This document shows, in pieces, positions 1-8,313 of a stretch of DNA of 27,178 nt (position 1 is its first letter; each line of letters starts with the position of its first letter). Origin of the DNA: a virus; IMG/VR virus record IMGVR_UViG_3300033388_002123, positions 1-27,178 of that record. One strand, written 5' to 3'. Made by a program: the position numbers and the translations under genes. Below the pieces are notes generated by a model. That model ran no database searches, was not told the origin of the DNA, and saw nothing but the letters and a program-made list of their open reading frames with translations.

Positions 1-638
1 AGCGCCGCAGCAGATACGCGCTCTTTTGTATCACCTTCCATAATCTGTTTGGAAGATAGTGTGTTTATACCACTTGGCGAGTAGTCGGTACCAGCCTCGA
101 CACGACCGATTGCTTCCATAGCAGCAGGGTCTGTTGGGTCTACTGATATACCAGCACGCTGGCCAGCACGTAACCCTTGGAACTCTCTACCAGCACCACC
201 TTCTGTTTCATACGCTTCATATGGAGCTGGCTCTGTCTTACCCTCTAGTATTGCAGTCTCCTCTTCTGGTAGTGCGCTAGTAACTGCGCCAGCGGCTCCT
301 AGTGCAGAGCCTATGTTAGCTAGTCTCTGACCAGTAGTTATTGGAGCTAGCCCTGTGGTCGCCGTAGTAACGCCTGCGCCAGTAGCTGACTTCCTACCAC
401 TGGGGCCCATCTTCTTATTCTGAGTACGCAGACCTTCCTGCGTTTTCGGCTGCTTTAGCTTCTTACCCTGTGCGACCTTTCCGGTCTTCCCAGTAGTAGC
501 CCTGATCTTGGGCGCAGTAGCCTGACCCCCGCGAAGAGTTCTGCCGAGAGCTTGTACTCCTGTTTTCCCTACGTCATATATCTTCTTAGCGTGCGGCGCT
601 AAGGCTCTACCTAAACCCATTGCTAATCCAAGTGCCAT
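1..638 (-). CDS. putative internal virion protein, partial at the window edge
   Basis: Open frame of 212 codons that continues past the left edge, so the C-terminus is missing. The ATG at 636-638 follows a good SD (AGGAG about 7 bases upstream) and lies just after the stop of the 323-residue gene, so it belongs to the same leftward operon. The N-terminus (MALGLAMGLGRALAPHAKKI) is followed by a basic, Gly/Thr/Lys-rich stretch (residues about 25-100), an Ala/Gly-rich segment, and then a more acidic part. The composition and place at the distal end of the virion-gene block suggest an internal or ejected virion protein, but no family is recognised. It could also be another tail component. Confidence 0.7.
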   Translation of the reverse strand, partial: MALGLAMGLGRALAPHAKKIYDVGKTGVQALGRTLRGGQATAPKIRATTGKTGKVAQGKKLKQPKTQEGLRTQNKKMGPSGRKSATGAGVTTATTGLAPITTGQRLANIGSALGAAGAVTSALPEEETAILEGKTEPAPYEAYETEGGAGREFQGLRAGQRAGISVDPTDPAAMEAIGRVEAGTDYSPSGINTLSSKQIMEGDTKERVSAAA

Positions 639-648
639 ATCAAATCTC

Positions 649-1620
649 CTATGCTTCTGTGTTGTTACTGATAGAGGCCATTGAGTTCTGGCTGCCTATT
701 GCTGCTGCTGCGATTTTACCCATCTGTTCGGCTCCAGCCATAGCTGCTCCGACTTTATTCGCAGTACCTTCCGAATATGCCCTTACTTCAATATCACTCA
801 ATTTGAGGTCGCTTGACGCCTTGGTTGTATCATATCTAAATGTTAGTTCCTCACCGGCCATCTCTGCCTGATAGTAACTTAAAGTCAGGTTGTGTAGGGT
901 GGTGATGGCCTGTACAAGTGTACCGGCTTTAGCGTTTGAGGTTGAAGCCACGTTGATAATTGTGTTCATGTAGTTTGAAGCAGCAGACATAACGGCCATG
1001 TGCAGATTAGCTCCAGTTGATATTGCAAACCGTATATTCTCAAGCTCAAACTCCGCCTGCTTAATCGCTATATCTCTGGACAGCGCGTTGGCTGATTTCT
1101 GGTTAGCCTGCTGTATCTCTTTAACTAGCATCTGCTGCGCACCGGGGGGTATTGGAAACCCTTTGGATGCGAAGGTAGTAAATAGTTCAGACTCTGATCG
1201 TACAGCAGTTCGGTCTTCCCTTGCTCGTGCTCTGTCCCATATAGCTGCTTCTACGGCCGCTGGTAATCCCGTTCCACCGTTCTGGATCGTGTTGTTAATC
1301 CAGTCGCTTATAGTGGCTAGCTTGGCCGTATAGTCCGGGTAAAAGTCCGCTAAGAAATCGCTCAACCTGCTATCGAGTAGTGCTTGCAGCTCTACCATAG
1401 ACGCGTCGTATTCAGCGTTGAATGTACCATCTACTCCAGTTGGAGCGCTTCCCAGAGTTGGTACCGTAGGGGCGTTGATGATGTGCGGTACGGCTGGGGA
1501 TATATAACCGGCTGCTGCCGTGACCGCTGAATCTGAGTACGCCTGAGAAGACGTAATGGTGGAGTTAGCCGCAGCCCACGCTGCGTCTATCGTTGATTGT
1601 AGTAGTGACTCAGCTGACAT
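649..1620 (-). CDS. helical virion structural protein (unknown role)
   Basis: 323 residues, complete. The start ATG lies directly after the TAA of the upstream gene (AGGAAAATGTAAATG), with AGGA serving as SD. The N-terminal third is Ala/Ser/Thr-rich. The middle contains 'IWDRARARED', 'KGFPIPPGA' and 'SRDIAIKQAEFELENIRFAI', and the rest is mostly predicted helix. Proteins with a similar 'GF.IPPGA ... RDI.IKQAE.E' layout occur among phage tail and virion proteins, which supports a structural role without defining it. It is co-transcribed with the LamG/fibre-type genes upstream, so a tail-associated or internal virion role is likely. No enzyme motif is visible. Confidence 0.75.
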   Translation of the reverse strand: MSAESLLQSTIDAAWAAANSTITSSQAYSDSAVTAAAGYISPAVPHIINAPTVPTLGSAPTGVDGTFNAEYDASMVELQALLDSRLSDFLADFYPDYTAKLATISDWINNTIQNGGTGLPAAVEAAIWDRARAREDRTAVRSESELFTTFASKGFPIPPGAQQMLVKEIQQANQKSANALSRDIAIKQAEFELENIRFAISTGANLHMAVMSAASNYMNTIINVASTSNAKAGTLVQAITTLHNLTLSYYQAEMAGEELTFRYDTTKASSDLKLSDIEVRAYSEGTANKVGAAMAGAEQMGKIAAAAIGSQNSMASISNNTEA

Positions 1621-3378
1621 TTACATTTTCCTCGTCAATATGATCGGGATTAGTTCGAGTAGATCGAGCTCAAAATCAGACCCGTCTTTGTTTGACACCT
1701 CGAACTGCCAATACGCTGCTTTCAACCCTCTGCTCATCTTTATACGTGAAGTGCGTACACCCGTGCTTGTGTCGCTCACTTCGTACCAGTACTCCCGTTT
1801 TAGCCCATCTACGGCATCTGTGACTGTGGTTTTAAGCACAATGTTACCATCATTTCGCATCCCAAGATACGCTTTCATGACCCGTTTTTCACTATCGCTA
1901 TTAAAATCAGTGATTCCTGTAAGAATACTGGCCTCAATATCCGTTCCCGCGTCATCTGATCCGTCTAGGAGGTGGATTCCATCCTCTTTAGCCCCATAGT
2001 GAGCGCCATCAAACCGGCACATGGAATTGAAGTTATACCCCAGATACTGAGTACGTGCTCTGTTTTCAGTGTTTATAGCCACTCCAGTATACGTTTCGTT
2101 GTTGAGCACGAACGTAGTGATGAACGACATGTTATCAGATATCAAAGCACCAAGCGCGTGCATGCTGGAGGCAGCATCGAGTATGCTGGAGTCTTCGGCT
2201 ACCACTTTACTAATCACTAAATTGCCAGCGATAACAGTGGGGATGTTTGGGGCCTCGGTTAAAGTATTCCCCATGTTCATATTAGTGGCATAATTCTCCG
2301 CCAACTGAATTGCTTCTGGGATAGTCTCCACAGCTGACAGCATTGAAGAGAGCGCTTCATTAATATTGAACGAGTTAATTATAGCGGGGTTATGAGTTCC
2401 TAAGGATGTTAATACATCAGCTATTGAAGGCGCTTCCGTTAAGGTGTTCACCATGCTCATAACAGTAGACGGAGTAGCCCCGATGATGTTCATAGAGTCA
2501 TACAGCGCCTGTACCACGAGGGAAGTTACCGAGTCATTTAGATCGAAATCACCGATGGTTTCGGTTAGTGTTTCGGCAAAAATCTCAAACCCAGCCGAAG
2601 CATCAGTCATAGCGGAAGCTTCGATGATGGTTCTAGTCCATACAGTAGCGGGGTTTATTAGCGCCGTTCCGGTACCTGAGTTGTATATTTCAGTAATTTC
2701 GGCTGGTGTCAGGACCCTGTCCCATATCCCTATATCATCAATCTCTTCCCTAGGGTAGTAGTCCGCAAGGACGTTACCTAGCATCGGTCCGGCTGCTGAG
2801 TCTAGCTTTATAGCGACCGCAGTAGCTGAGGAAGTACCGGCACTACTTCCGTTGATGTATAAAACTGCGGCTCCAGTGGTAACGTTAACAGTGAACGCTA
2901 TATGATTCCACCCAGCCGACACGTAATTAGACCCTGTGCTAAAGTTTTTATTATTAGCGTAATTAACCGATATGGCCCCATTCCCACCAGTAAGCACGAG
3001 TACATATATCCCATTATTAGAAACGGAGGCGTTGTGGTTGTTTATATTAAATAGGACTTCTATCCAACCAGAAGGTGGAGGTACCGAGGTAAAATAACAC
3101 CACTGAGAAAGCGTGAGGGTGCTCGTTGTTTCAGAGCCAGTGCCCGGTAGCTGCACATATGGGGTAGAGGTTAACAGCTTAATACCATTGTTAAACTTAC
3201 CTGTTGTATGCGACTCACCGGCGGTTGATTCAGAGGTTAGCGTACCATCTAACGGGTTTGTAGTTATTTGATCTACTAGCGTAACATCTGTGCCAGTCTC
3301 ATCTAAAGCCCAGTAGTGCATCATGCCGTCCGTTGCTGCTGCGGCTGCGCTTGCGTAACCTCCTGATGGAAATGCCAT
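1621..3378 (-). CDS. LamG-domain tail/fibre protein with duplicated C-terminal domain
   Basis: 585 residues. Residues about 18-236 look like a LamG/concanavalin A-like lectin fold: 'HYWALDE' near the start, 'GWNHIAFTV' at about 156-164, 'LYINGSSAGT' at about 173-182, and the typical ending 'IDDIGIWDRVLTPAEI' at about 213-228. Residues 240-418 hold degenerate 'TLTEAP' segments (about 312 and 372). Residues 419-585 are about 75% identical, without gaps, to the C-terminus of the next upstream gene (residues 94-260 of the 260-residue protein). A glycan-binding virion protein, such as a receptor-binding or decoration fibre, is inferred. The SD is AAGGT. The upstream gene ends 5 bases before the ATG. 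Confidence 0.8.
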   Translation of the reverse strand: MAFPSGGYASAAAAATDGMMHYWALDETGTDVTLVDQITTNPLDGTLTSESTAGESHTTGKFNNGIKLLTSTPYVQLPGTGSETTSTLTLSQWCYFTSVPPPSGWIEVLFNINNHNASVSNNGIYVLVLTGGNGAISVNYANNKNFSTGSNYVSAGWNHIAFTVNVTTGAAVLYINGSSAGTSSATAVAIKLDSAAGPMLGNVLADYYPREEIDDIGIWDRVLTPAEITEIYNSGTGTALINPATVWTRTIIEASAMTDASAGFEIFAETLTETIGDFDLNDSVTSLVVQALYDSMNIIGATPSTVMSMVNTLTEAPSIADVLTSLGTHNPAIINSFNINEALSSMLSAVETIPEAIQLAENYATNMNMGNTLTEAPNIPTVIAGNLVISKVVAEDSSILDAASSMHALGALISDNMSFITTFVLNNETYTGVAINTENRARTQYLGYNFNSMCRFDGAHYGAKEDGIHLLDGSDDAGTDIEASILTGITDFNSDSEKRVMKAYLGMRNDGNIVLKTTVTDAVDGLKREYWYEVSDTSTGVRTSRIKMSRGLKAAYWQFEVSNKDGSDFELDLLELIPIILTRKM

Positions 3379-3382
3379 GTTC

Positions 3383-4165
3383 TTATACCTTTCTAGTTAA
3401 AGTGATCGGGATAAGCTTTATTACATCAAGCTCGAAGTCAGACCCGTCTTTGTTAGATAGCTCAAACTGCCAGTATTTAGCTTTTAGTCCTTTACCCATT
3501 TTTATACGAGTTTTACGAATCCCCGTGCTAGTATCTGATATCTCATACCAGTATTCTCTTCTTAACCCATCATCTGCTGATGTGATCGTAGCCTTTAGTA
3601 CTATGTTACCATCGTTCCTAATTCCAAGATACGCCTTATCTATACGCTTGTTTGTACGTATGTCAAAATCTGATATACCAGTCAGTATATGTGCATCTAT
3701 GTCCGCTCCTGCATCGTCCGCTCCATCGAGTAGATGTATCCCGTCCTCCTTAGCCCCGTAATGCCCTCCGTTGAATCTACACATAGAGTTAAAGTCATAT
3801 GCTGTATATTCAGTACGTGCTCCGTTTTCAGTATTTATGACAACACCAGTATAGGTCTCATTATCGAGTACGAATGTAGTAACAAATGCTGCTGTTTCGG
3901 TTAATAAAGACTGGAGTATCTGCTTAGTTGAGTTGCCGTCTGTAAGGTCAAAGTCGTCAGCAACTATAGCACCAACCACGAACTGATTCGCAATCGAGTC
4001 TGTCATAGCAGCTGAGTCTATTACAAGACCTGCTATACCGTACTCCACAGCAGGAGTTGTGTCTATCACGTTGAATGAGTTCGTGATTAAGAAACTTATA
4101 GCTGCCGTGACCGATTCTAGGAAGAATCTAGGGGCCTCAGTTATTGTGCGGGTGTAAGTTGCCAT
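3383..4165 (-). CDS. tail/fibre protein, paralogue of the LamG-domain protein
   Basis: 260 residues. It has no LamG domain, but its last 167 residues align without gaps to the last 167 of the 585-residue protein encoded next, with about 41 differences by hand count. Shared blocks include 'FNSMCRF', 'HYGAKEDGIHLLDG', 'AYLG.RNDGNIVLK', 'REYWYE.SDTSTG' and 'SNKDGSDFELD'. Upstream of this, 'AMTD' and 'DFDL.D' also match, so the duplication extends further N-terminally. The family is not recognised. The shared domain may be an assembly or anchoring module, with the neighbour gaining or keeping a lectin head. The SD is weak (AAGG) and overlaps the end of the preceding gene, which suggests coupled translation. 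Confidence 0.75.
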   Translation of the reverse strand: MATYTRTITEAPRFFLESVTAAISFLITNSFNVIDTTPAVEYGIAGLVIDSAAMTDSIANQFVVGAIVADDFDLTDGNSTKQILQSLLTETAAFVTTFVLDNETYTGVVINTENGARTEYTAYDFNSMCRFNGGHYGAKEDGIHLLDGADDAGADIDAHILTGISDFDIRTNKRIDKAYLGIRNDGNIVLKATITSADDGLRREYWYEISDTSTGIRKTRIKMGKGLKAKYWQFELSNKDGSDFELDVIKLIPITLTRKV

Positions 4166-4168
4166 ATC

Positions 4169-6325
4169 TTAAGCCTTAGCCATAAATGATCCAGTCACTG
4201 TAATAGGTATGTACCTAGGGGTTGTGTCTGGTAGGGGTTCTATAGTTGATAAGTCTACTGTATTAGGCAGCGTAATTGTAGTCGCATCGTATGTGTATGA
4301 ATTAATAGAGTTGTAGAACTCCTGAGGAGCTCTGACATCCCATGCATCTGCCGAGTCAAACGTCCACAGATACGCTGCAAACCCTTTAGGGAATGAAGTC
4401 ATAACCATCAACTCTGTGCCTTTTTTATACGTGTTTATCCCAGCTACTACTACTGACTGTTGTATATTTGGTTGGACTGGATTCGTATACGAACTTGGTG
4501 TCCACGCGTAGGCGAACCTATCCCCATCCCCATAAGGCGTAGTCCAGCAGCTTATAGTTGGAGTTGAAGCCGCCACCGCAATAACCCTAGTAAACAGCGT
4601 TTCTGGAGTACTGTCTAGCCCTACATATAGCTTCTGGGTAATTGTTCTTGTCCGCGCCCCATAGTTCTTAACTGTACACGCCGCTGACGTTGAGTTATGA
4701 GTTTGCGTAGAGTAGTCATCTTGTATAACTTCCGCTATCTGATGTTTGGGGTCTATGAAACCCAGATGCCCCGTCACACCGCTTCCTGACCCTGACCAAG
4801 TACCGGCATTACTACTGTCCAGCGACGTAGTTGATGAGGAGGTAATACCGTATGTCTGCACCGTAGCGGTTGGGTTTTGGCTGAAGAACAAAGTTTCTGT
4901 CTGAGCACTACTAGTAGTGTGCGACAAACTCCCATAAACCCACGATGTCGAGGGGTAGGCAGTACCGGGAGAGCAGCTAACAGACCCTATTGTATTACTG
5001 TAAGAAAACGAATCGCTAGTAGTTAGCGCGGTGCTAACCCCAGCGTACACCATAGTATCGCCCACATAATCAATAGCGAGTATTTTATAGTTACCACCAT
5101 TTACACTTTTCGTTACAGTCCCTGACGCACTTCCGATTCTGTTAGCCTGAGTAGTATTAGGGCAGTCTATGTAGTATAACGCCTCGTCATCAGTGTATGT
5201 CGTAGTAGATGTAAGCTGACATATATGAGCGTTGTCCTCCTGCCGCTCAACTTGAGAAGCTACTATAGTAGGTGGTGTTGCAATATCAGGGTCGAATGAT
5301 ATATCAGTAATTTCAAGTTTACATCTATATCTATCATCAGTAGCAGGCGTAGTTGTATACCACTCACGCGACGCTATCTGCGCCTCAGTACCGCTTTCGT
5401 TAAACGACCACTTACCTATATTAGCAGATAAGTCAGGGAAGCCTGACCCAGAGTCTACGGTAATATACGTAAACATAAGAGTTTGTGTAGACGAAGTAAG
5501 GTCGCTCATCGGCGCTGTCCAGAAATCCTCTCTCCATATCCCCCGTGAAGTGCTGAAGTACCCCACTATAGCTTGCAACCATTTTCTCCCCGTACTATCT
5601 GTACGAAAAGAAGCAGCGGTTACATACACTGATGCTGGGATGTCGATTAACAGCTTGCCTTTATAAAATATCTCAGAGCTGAATAGAGCTTCATAGCTAT
5701 ATCCGGAATCAGTCGTACCGTCTACAGATTGTGCTTTAACAACTCTGTAGAAAAAGTTCGAAGATATATGCCTTACCTCCTGACCAACAAACACTTCAGC
5801 GTCCCAGTAAGATGAGTTGGTGTAGTGGTCGACGTTACGTATAATCTGATCGGGGATCATATTCTGTGTCCCTTTCCACGACAAGCATTCACCGATAGGG
5901 CCTACCCAGCTATTTACCCCGGCCTTCGCTCCGTCGCTAAAATATTTTACCTGCTTTGGGTGTCTCCACGCCTGCGTGTCGCTTACTGCTGTAGGGACGT
6001 TATATAGGGAGTCTCGGTGCTGTACTGTATCAGCCCATAGGACAGCGGTACCTAAACTAACAGTGAACGGTTCATGCCACCCGTTGAAAGATACGGAGTC
6101 ATGCGGAGTGGTTATGAAGGGCCCTACTAGAGCTTTCTTACCAGCCTTGATATAGATATTATCCATCCCTGCAATATGGACAACGCGGATATCAACTGAA
6201 CTAACAGGCCTTAGGTGGCTCCTCGCAATACCGAGGGCCTTTATTTTTCGCAGCTCACTACGTGCTAAAGGCAGCCAAGTGGCTGCCTTTACCTTATCGC
6301 CTTCAAGGAGTACACGCTCTACCAT
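4169..6325 (-). CDS. large virion/tail protein of unknown family
   Basis: 718 residues from the ATG at 6323-6325. A GTG one codon earlier (6328) is equally possible. No clear SD is present. The upstream gene ends TAA-TGA only a few bases before, so translation probably re-initiates. The N-terminus is basic and helical ('ARSELRKIKALGIARSHLR'). Residues about 60 onward are rich in Ser, Thr, Tyr and aromatic residues with beta-like alternation, and have many Thr/Ser pairs, as in long extended or beta-propeller virion proteins. There is no detectable transmembrane segment or catalytic motif. Its size and place between the nozzle-like protein and the LamG fibre point to a tail or tail-fibre component. 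Confidence 0.75.
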   Translation of the reverse strand: MVERVLLEGDKVKAATWLPLARSELRKIKALGIARSHLRPVSSVDIRVVHIAGMDNIYIKAGKKALVGPFITTPHDSVSFNGWHEPFTVSLGTAVLWADTVQHRDSLYNVPTAVSDTQAWRHPKQVKYFSDGAKAGVNSWVGPIGECLSWKGTQNMIPDQIIRNVDHYTNSSYWDAEVFVGQEVRHISSNFFYRVVKAQSVDGTTDSGYSYEALFSSEIFYKGKLLIDIPASVYVTAASFRTDSTGRKWLQAIVGYFSTSRGIWREDFWTAPMSDLTSSTQTLMFTYITVDSGSGFPDLSANIGKWSFNESGTEAQIASREWYTTTPATDDRYRCKLEITDISFDPDIATPPTIVASQVERQEDNAHICQLTSTTTYTDDEALYYIDCPNTTQANRIGSASGTVTKSVNGGNYKILAIDYVGDTMVYAGVSTALTTSDSFSYSNTIGSVSCSPGTAYPSTSWVYGSLSHTTSSAQTETLFFSQNPTATVQTYGITSSSTTSLDSSNAGTWSGSGSGVTGHLGFIDPKHQIAEVIQDDYSTQTHNSTSAACTVKNYGARTRTITQKLYVGLDSTPETLFTRVIAVAASTPTISCWTTPYGDGDRFAYAWTPSSYTNPVQPNIQQSVVVAGINTYKKGTELMVMTSFPKGFAAYLWTFDSADAWDVRAPQEFYNSINSYTYDATTITLPNTVDLSTIEPLPDTTPRYIPITVTGSFMAKA

Positions 6326-6331
6326 CACTCA

Positions 6332-6907
6332 TTATGTAGAAGTGATGTTCAGAGTATATGTTACGTTTAGAACATCTGCGGATAACACTGCCCTAGAAGC
6401 AGTGAACGTACTCGACGCTAGCAACACACCGGTGCCGTCTGACTTACCTGAAGTAGATGAAATGAACGCCCCGTAAATAGTATCCCCAGTGTTGATAGTA
6501 AACACTGCTGGTGAAGCCGTGTTAGTCATAGACTCCGCTGTAGATGGTACGTCAATATACTCCGGTCTGGTCGCTTCGTCATACCCTGTAAAGTCACCGG
6601 CAGCGGCTTCGATGCCGGTGTGAACATCAGCAGCGGCAGGCGTGTAACCAGAGCCGTTGAAGATATCTACATACCATGTGGATACCTTGGCTGTAGCGCC
6701 AAGTACCACATTCAAGATGTGGTTCAAACCCTCATCAACTACGAGGTTCTTATCCCTTTCTACGCCTAGGCTTTCGCCGTTGCGTGTAAGTTCATGTTCG
6801 AAAAAACCACCGATAACTACTCCCTGCTTAGGAAACAGAATACCAGTATCGGTCTTCTCGTAGTTACTATTACGTACCTCTCTGGCAAACTCTTTTCTAT
6901 GCTTCAT
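6332..6907 (-). CDS. phage structural protein (tail-associated, unknown)
   Basis: 191 residues with a strong SD (GGAGAGGAAAG before ATG). The N-terminus is charged ('MKHRKEFAREVRN'), followed by 'RDKNLVVDEGLNHILNVVLG' and 'STWYVDIFNGS', then a Ser/Thr/Ala-rich beta region ending 'VLNVTYTLNITS'. The pattern 'NLV.. GLNHIL..V.G.......WY+.+F.G' recurs in small phage virion proteins near tail genes, which is the basis for calling it structural. It lies between the nozzle-like protein and the large virion protein in one operon, with a 15-base gap from the former. Confidence 0.7.
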   Translation of the reverse strand: MKHRKEFAREVRNSNYEKTDTGILFPKQGVVIGGFFEHELTRNGESLGVERDKNLVVDEGLNHILNVVLGATAKVSTWYVDIFNGSGYTPAAADVHTGIEAAAGDFTGYDEATRPEYIDVPSTAESMTNTASPAVFTINTGDTIYGAFISSTSGKSDGTGVLLASSTFTASRAVLSADVLNVTYTLNITST

Positions 6908-6922
6908 CTTTCCTCTCCTGTG

Positions 6923-8185
6923 TTAAACATTATATCGTACTATTTCTGCTGTAGCTACGTCGCCAATAGCGGCGTTGTTAGCTGATGTATCGTTATCTTT
7001 TAAAAGCCCTATATATTGGATATTACCATTATACTCCCGTAGAAGGCCAGAGCCAACCTCAGACGGAGAAAAAGACCAAGTATCCTCAGTCAGATTAACT
7101 AGCTTTCCATCCCCGCCACCAGCGTAAACACCTGAATCGGATACCCACATCAACGCAATACCGGGCTGCAAGCCTTTGATATTACTACCATCTGTCTTTA
7201 TCAGCGTGTGCTCAATAGCCTTTGAGTCGTCAGAGATTATGAGTGAAGTCTCTTTCGGGTTACTGCCGTGTTGGTAGTAAGTTTTATCCGCGCTGAAGAA
7301 CATACCGTTTTTCACGCTCCCCATCAGTGTTATATCTTCCGGGAACTGTAGATAATTCGAAGCCATCCTGAAATGACCAAACGCATATGGGTCTGAGTAA
7401 TATACTGCGTCTCCTACAGCTACGTACATCATGCCGTAGTGATATTCTATGTGGCTACCTACAGGCGGTGGTGTAACGAACTGCGTCTTAAGCGGAGACG
7501 TAGAATGCATGTTACTTATCCCGAAAGACGTAGTACCGTTGGTCAGTTGTTGTACAAAGTACAGTTCGTCTCCGTTATGACGAGTACAGTATACGTTTAT
7601 ATAGGCTATGTCTGAATCCGCGCTGACCGGTATGTTAGTTAAGTCGATCCCTCTATTAGCCGTCAATGTTATCTGGACGGCCAGTGTGGCACCAGACTCC
7701 TCTCCATCAGCTCTCTGCTGTGTGATAGCCACATCATAGTCCCCGGCTAACATACCACCGGATACTGAAGTTAGTGTTGGTTGGTGGACAGGTAGAGCCA
7801 CACCCCATGTCATATCGACGCCGTTGCGGATCATGCCGTTTATGTCACCGTCCGTATAGTATACATCCCCGTTTACTTCGGCGTAAGACATGCGTTGGTT
7901 AGGCGTTAACCCAGAACGTAGAACCGTAGAAGTTAAGTCAGCGTTGAGCTGCTTAAGGTCGCCGTCCTCGACGAAAAAAGCCATAGTCTCATCCGGCGTT
8001 GACCATAGCGAGTGGCTGCCTGTTCCAGCTAACGCCAGTGCGTACCCCCTGCGCCTCTTCAATCGGAAGGTACTATCAATATCTACGTTGTTCGCTTCAC
8101 GAAGTTCGTATGCACCGTCCTCGTCTTTTCCAAGACGCTCCTCGGCCTTTACGTTGTTAATCCCTTTGAACTTTTTAATTTCCAC
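6923..8185 (-). CDS. head-closure / tail nozzle protein (P22 gp10 / T7 gp12-like)
   Basis: 420 residues. The start is GTG (8183-8185), fixed by GGAGG eight bases upstream, located inside the 3' end of the 41-residue gene. The N-terminus ('KGINNVKAEERL', 'LREANNVDID', 'LKRRRGYAL') is typical of packaged-DNA stabilisation and nozzle proteins, which begin with an 'I...N......a...L..A.Nvdi...g.l..R.G' block followed by a beta-propeller. Later blocks 'MYVAVGDAVYYSDP' and 'ITLMGSVKNGMFFSADKTYY' also fit this family. It would sit below the adaptor ring and close the portal channel. Gene order (adaptor, small protein, nozzle) agrees. Confidence 0.8.
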   Translation of the reverse strand: MEIKKFKGINNVKAEERLGKDEDGAYELREANNVDIDSTFRLKRRRGYALALAGTGSHSLWSTPDETMAFFVEDGDLKQLNADLTSTVLRSGLTPNQRMSYAEVNGDVYYTDGDINGMIRNGVDMTWGVALPVHQPTLTSVSGGMLAGDYDVAITQQRADGEESGATLAVQITLTANRGIDLTNIPVSADSDIAYINVYCTRHNGDELYFVQQLTNGTTSFGISNMHSTSPLKTQFVTPPPVGSHIEYHYGMMYVAVGDAVYYSDPYAFGHFRMASNYLQFPEDITLMGSVKNGMFFSADKTYYQHGSNPKETSLIISDDSKAIEHTLIKTDGSNIKGLQPGIALMWVSDSGVYAGGGDGKLVNLTEDTWSFSPSEVGSGLLREYNGNIQYIGLLKDNDTSANNAAIGDVATAEIVRYNV

Positions 8186-8187
8186 AG

Positions 8188-8313
8188 TTAATGCCTCCGG
8201 CTCAAGCCTTTTTCTGGCTTAGCAACAATCACCAGAAGGTGCTCATCCATCTGCCGAAAAGTAAGTCTGAGCGGGACACCCGTCCGACGCACCAGCTGAG
8301 CCGGAGAACTCAT
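8188..8313 (-). CDS. 41-residue protein between adaptor and nozzle genes
   Basis: Short frame beginning MSSPAQLVRRTG and ending KGLSRRH. It is supported by an ATG that abuts the adaptor stop (TAAATG), an SD (GGAGG) seven bases upstream inside the end of the adaptor gene, and a stop two bases before the GTG of the nozzle gene. It fills the only gap between these two genes. It is basic, with no recognised family or motif. It may be a small structural or assembly factor, or serve to couple translation to the nozzle gene, whose SD lies in its last codons. Conservation in relatives would settle whether the protein matters. Confidence 0.55.
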   Translation of the reverse strand: MSSPAQLVRRTGVPLRLTFRQMDEHLLVIVAKPEKGLSRRH

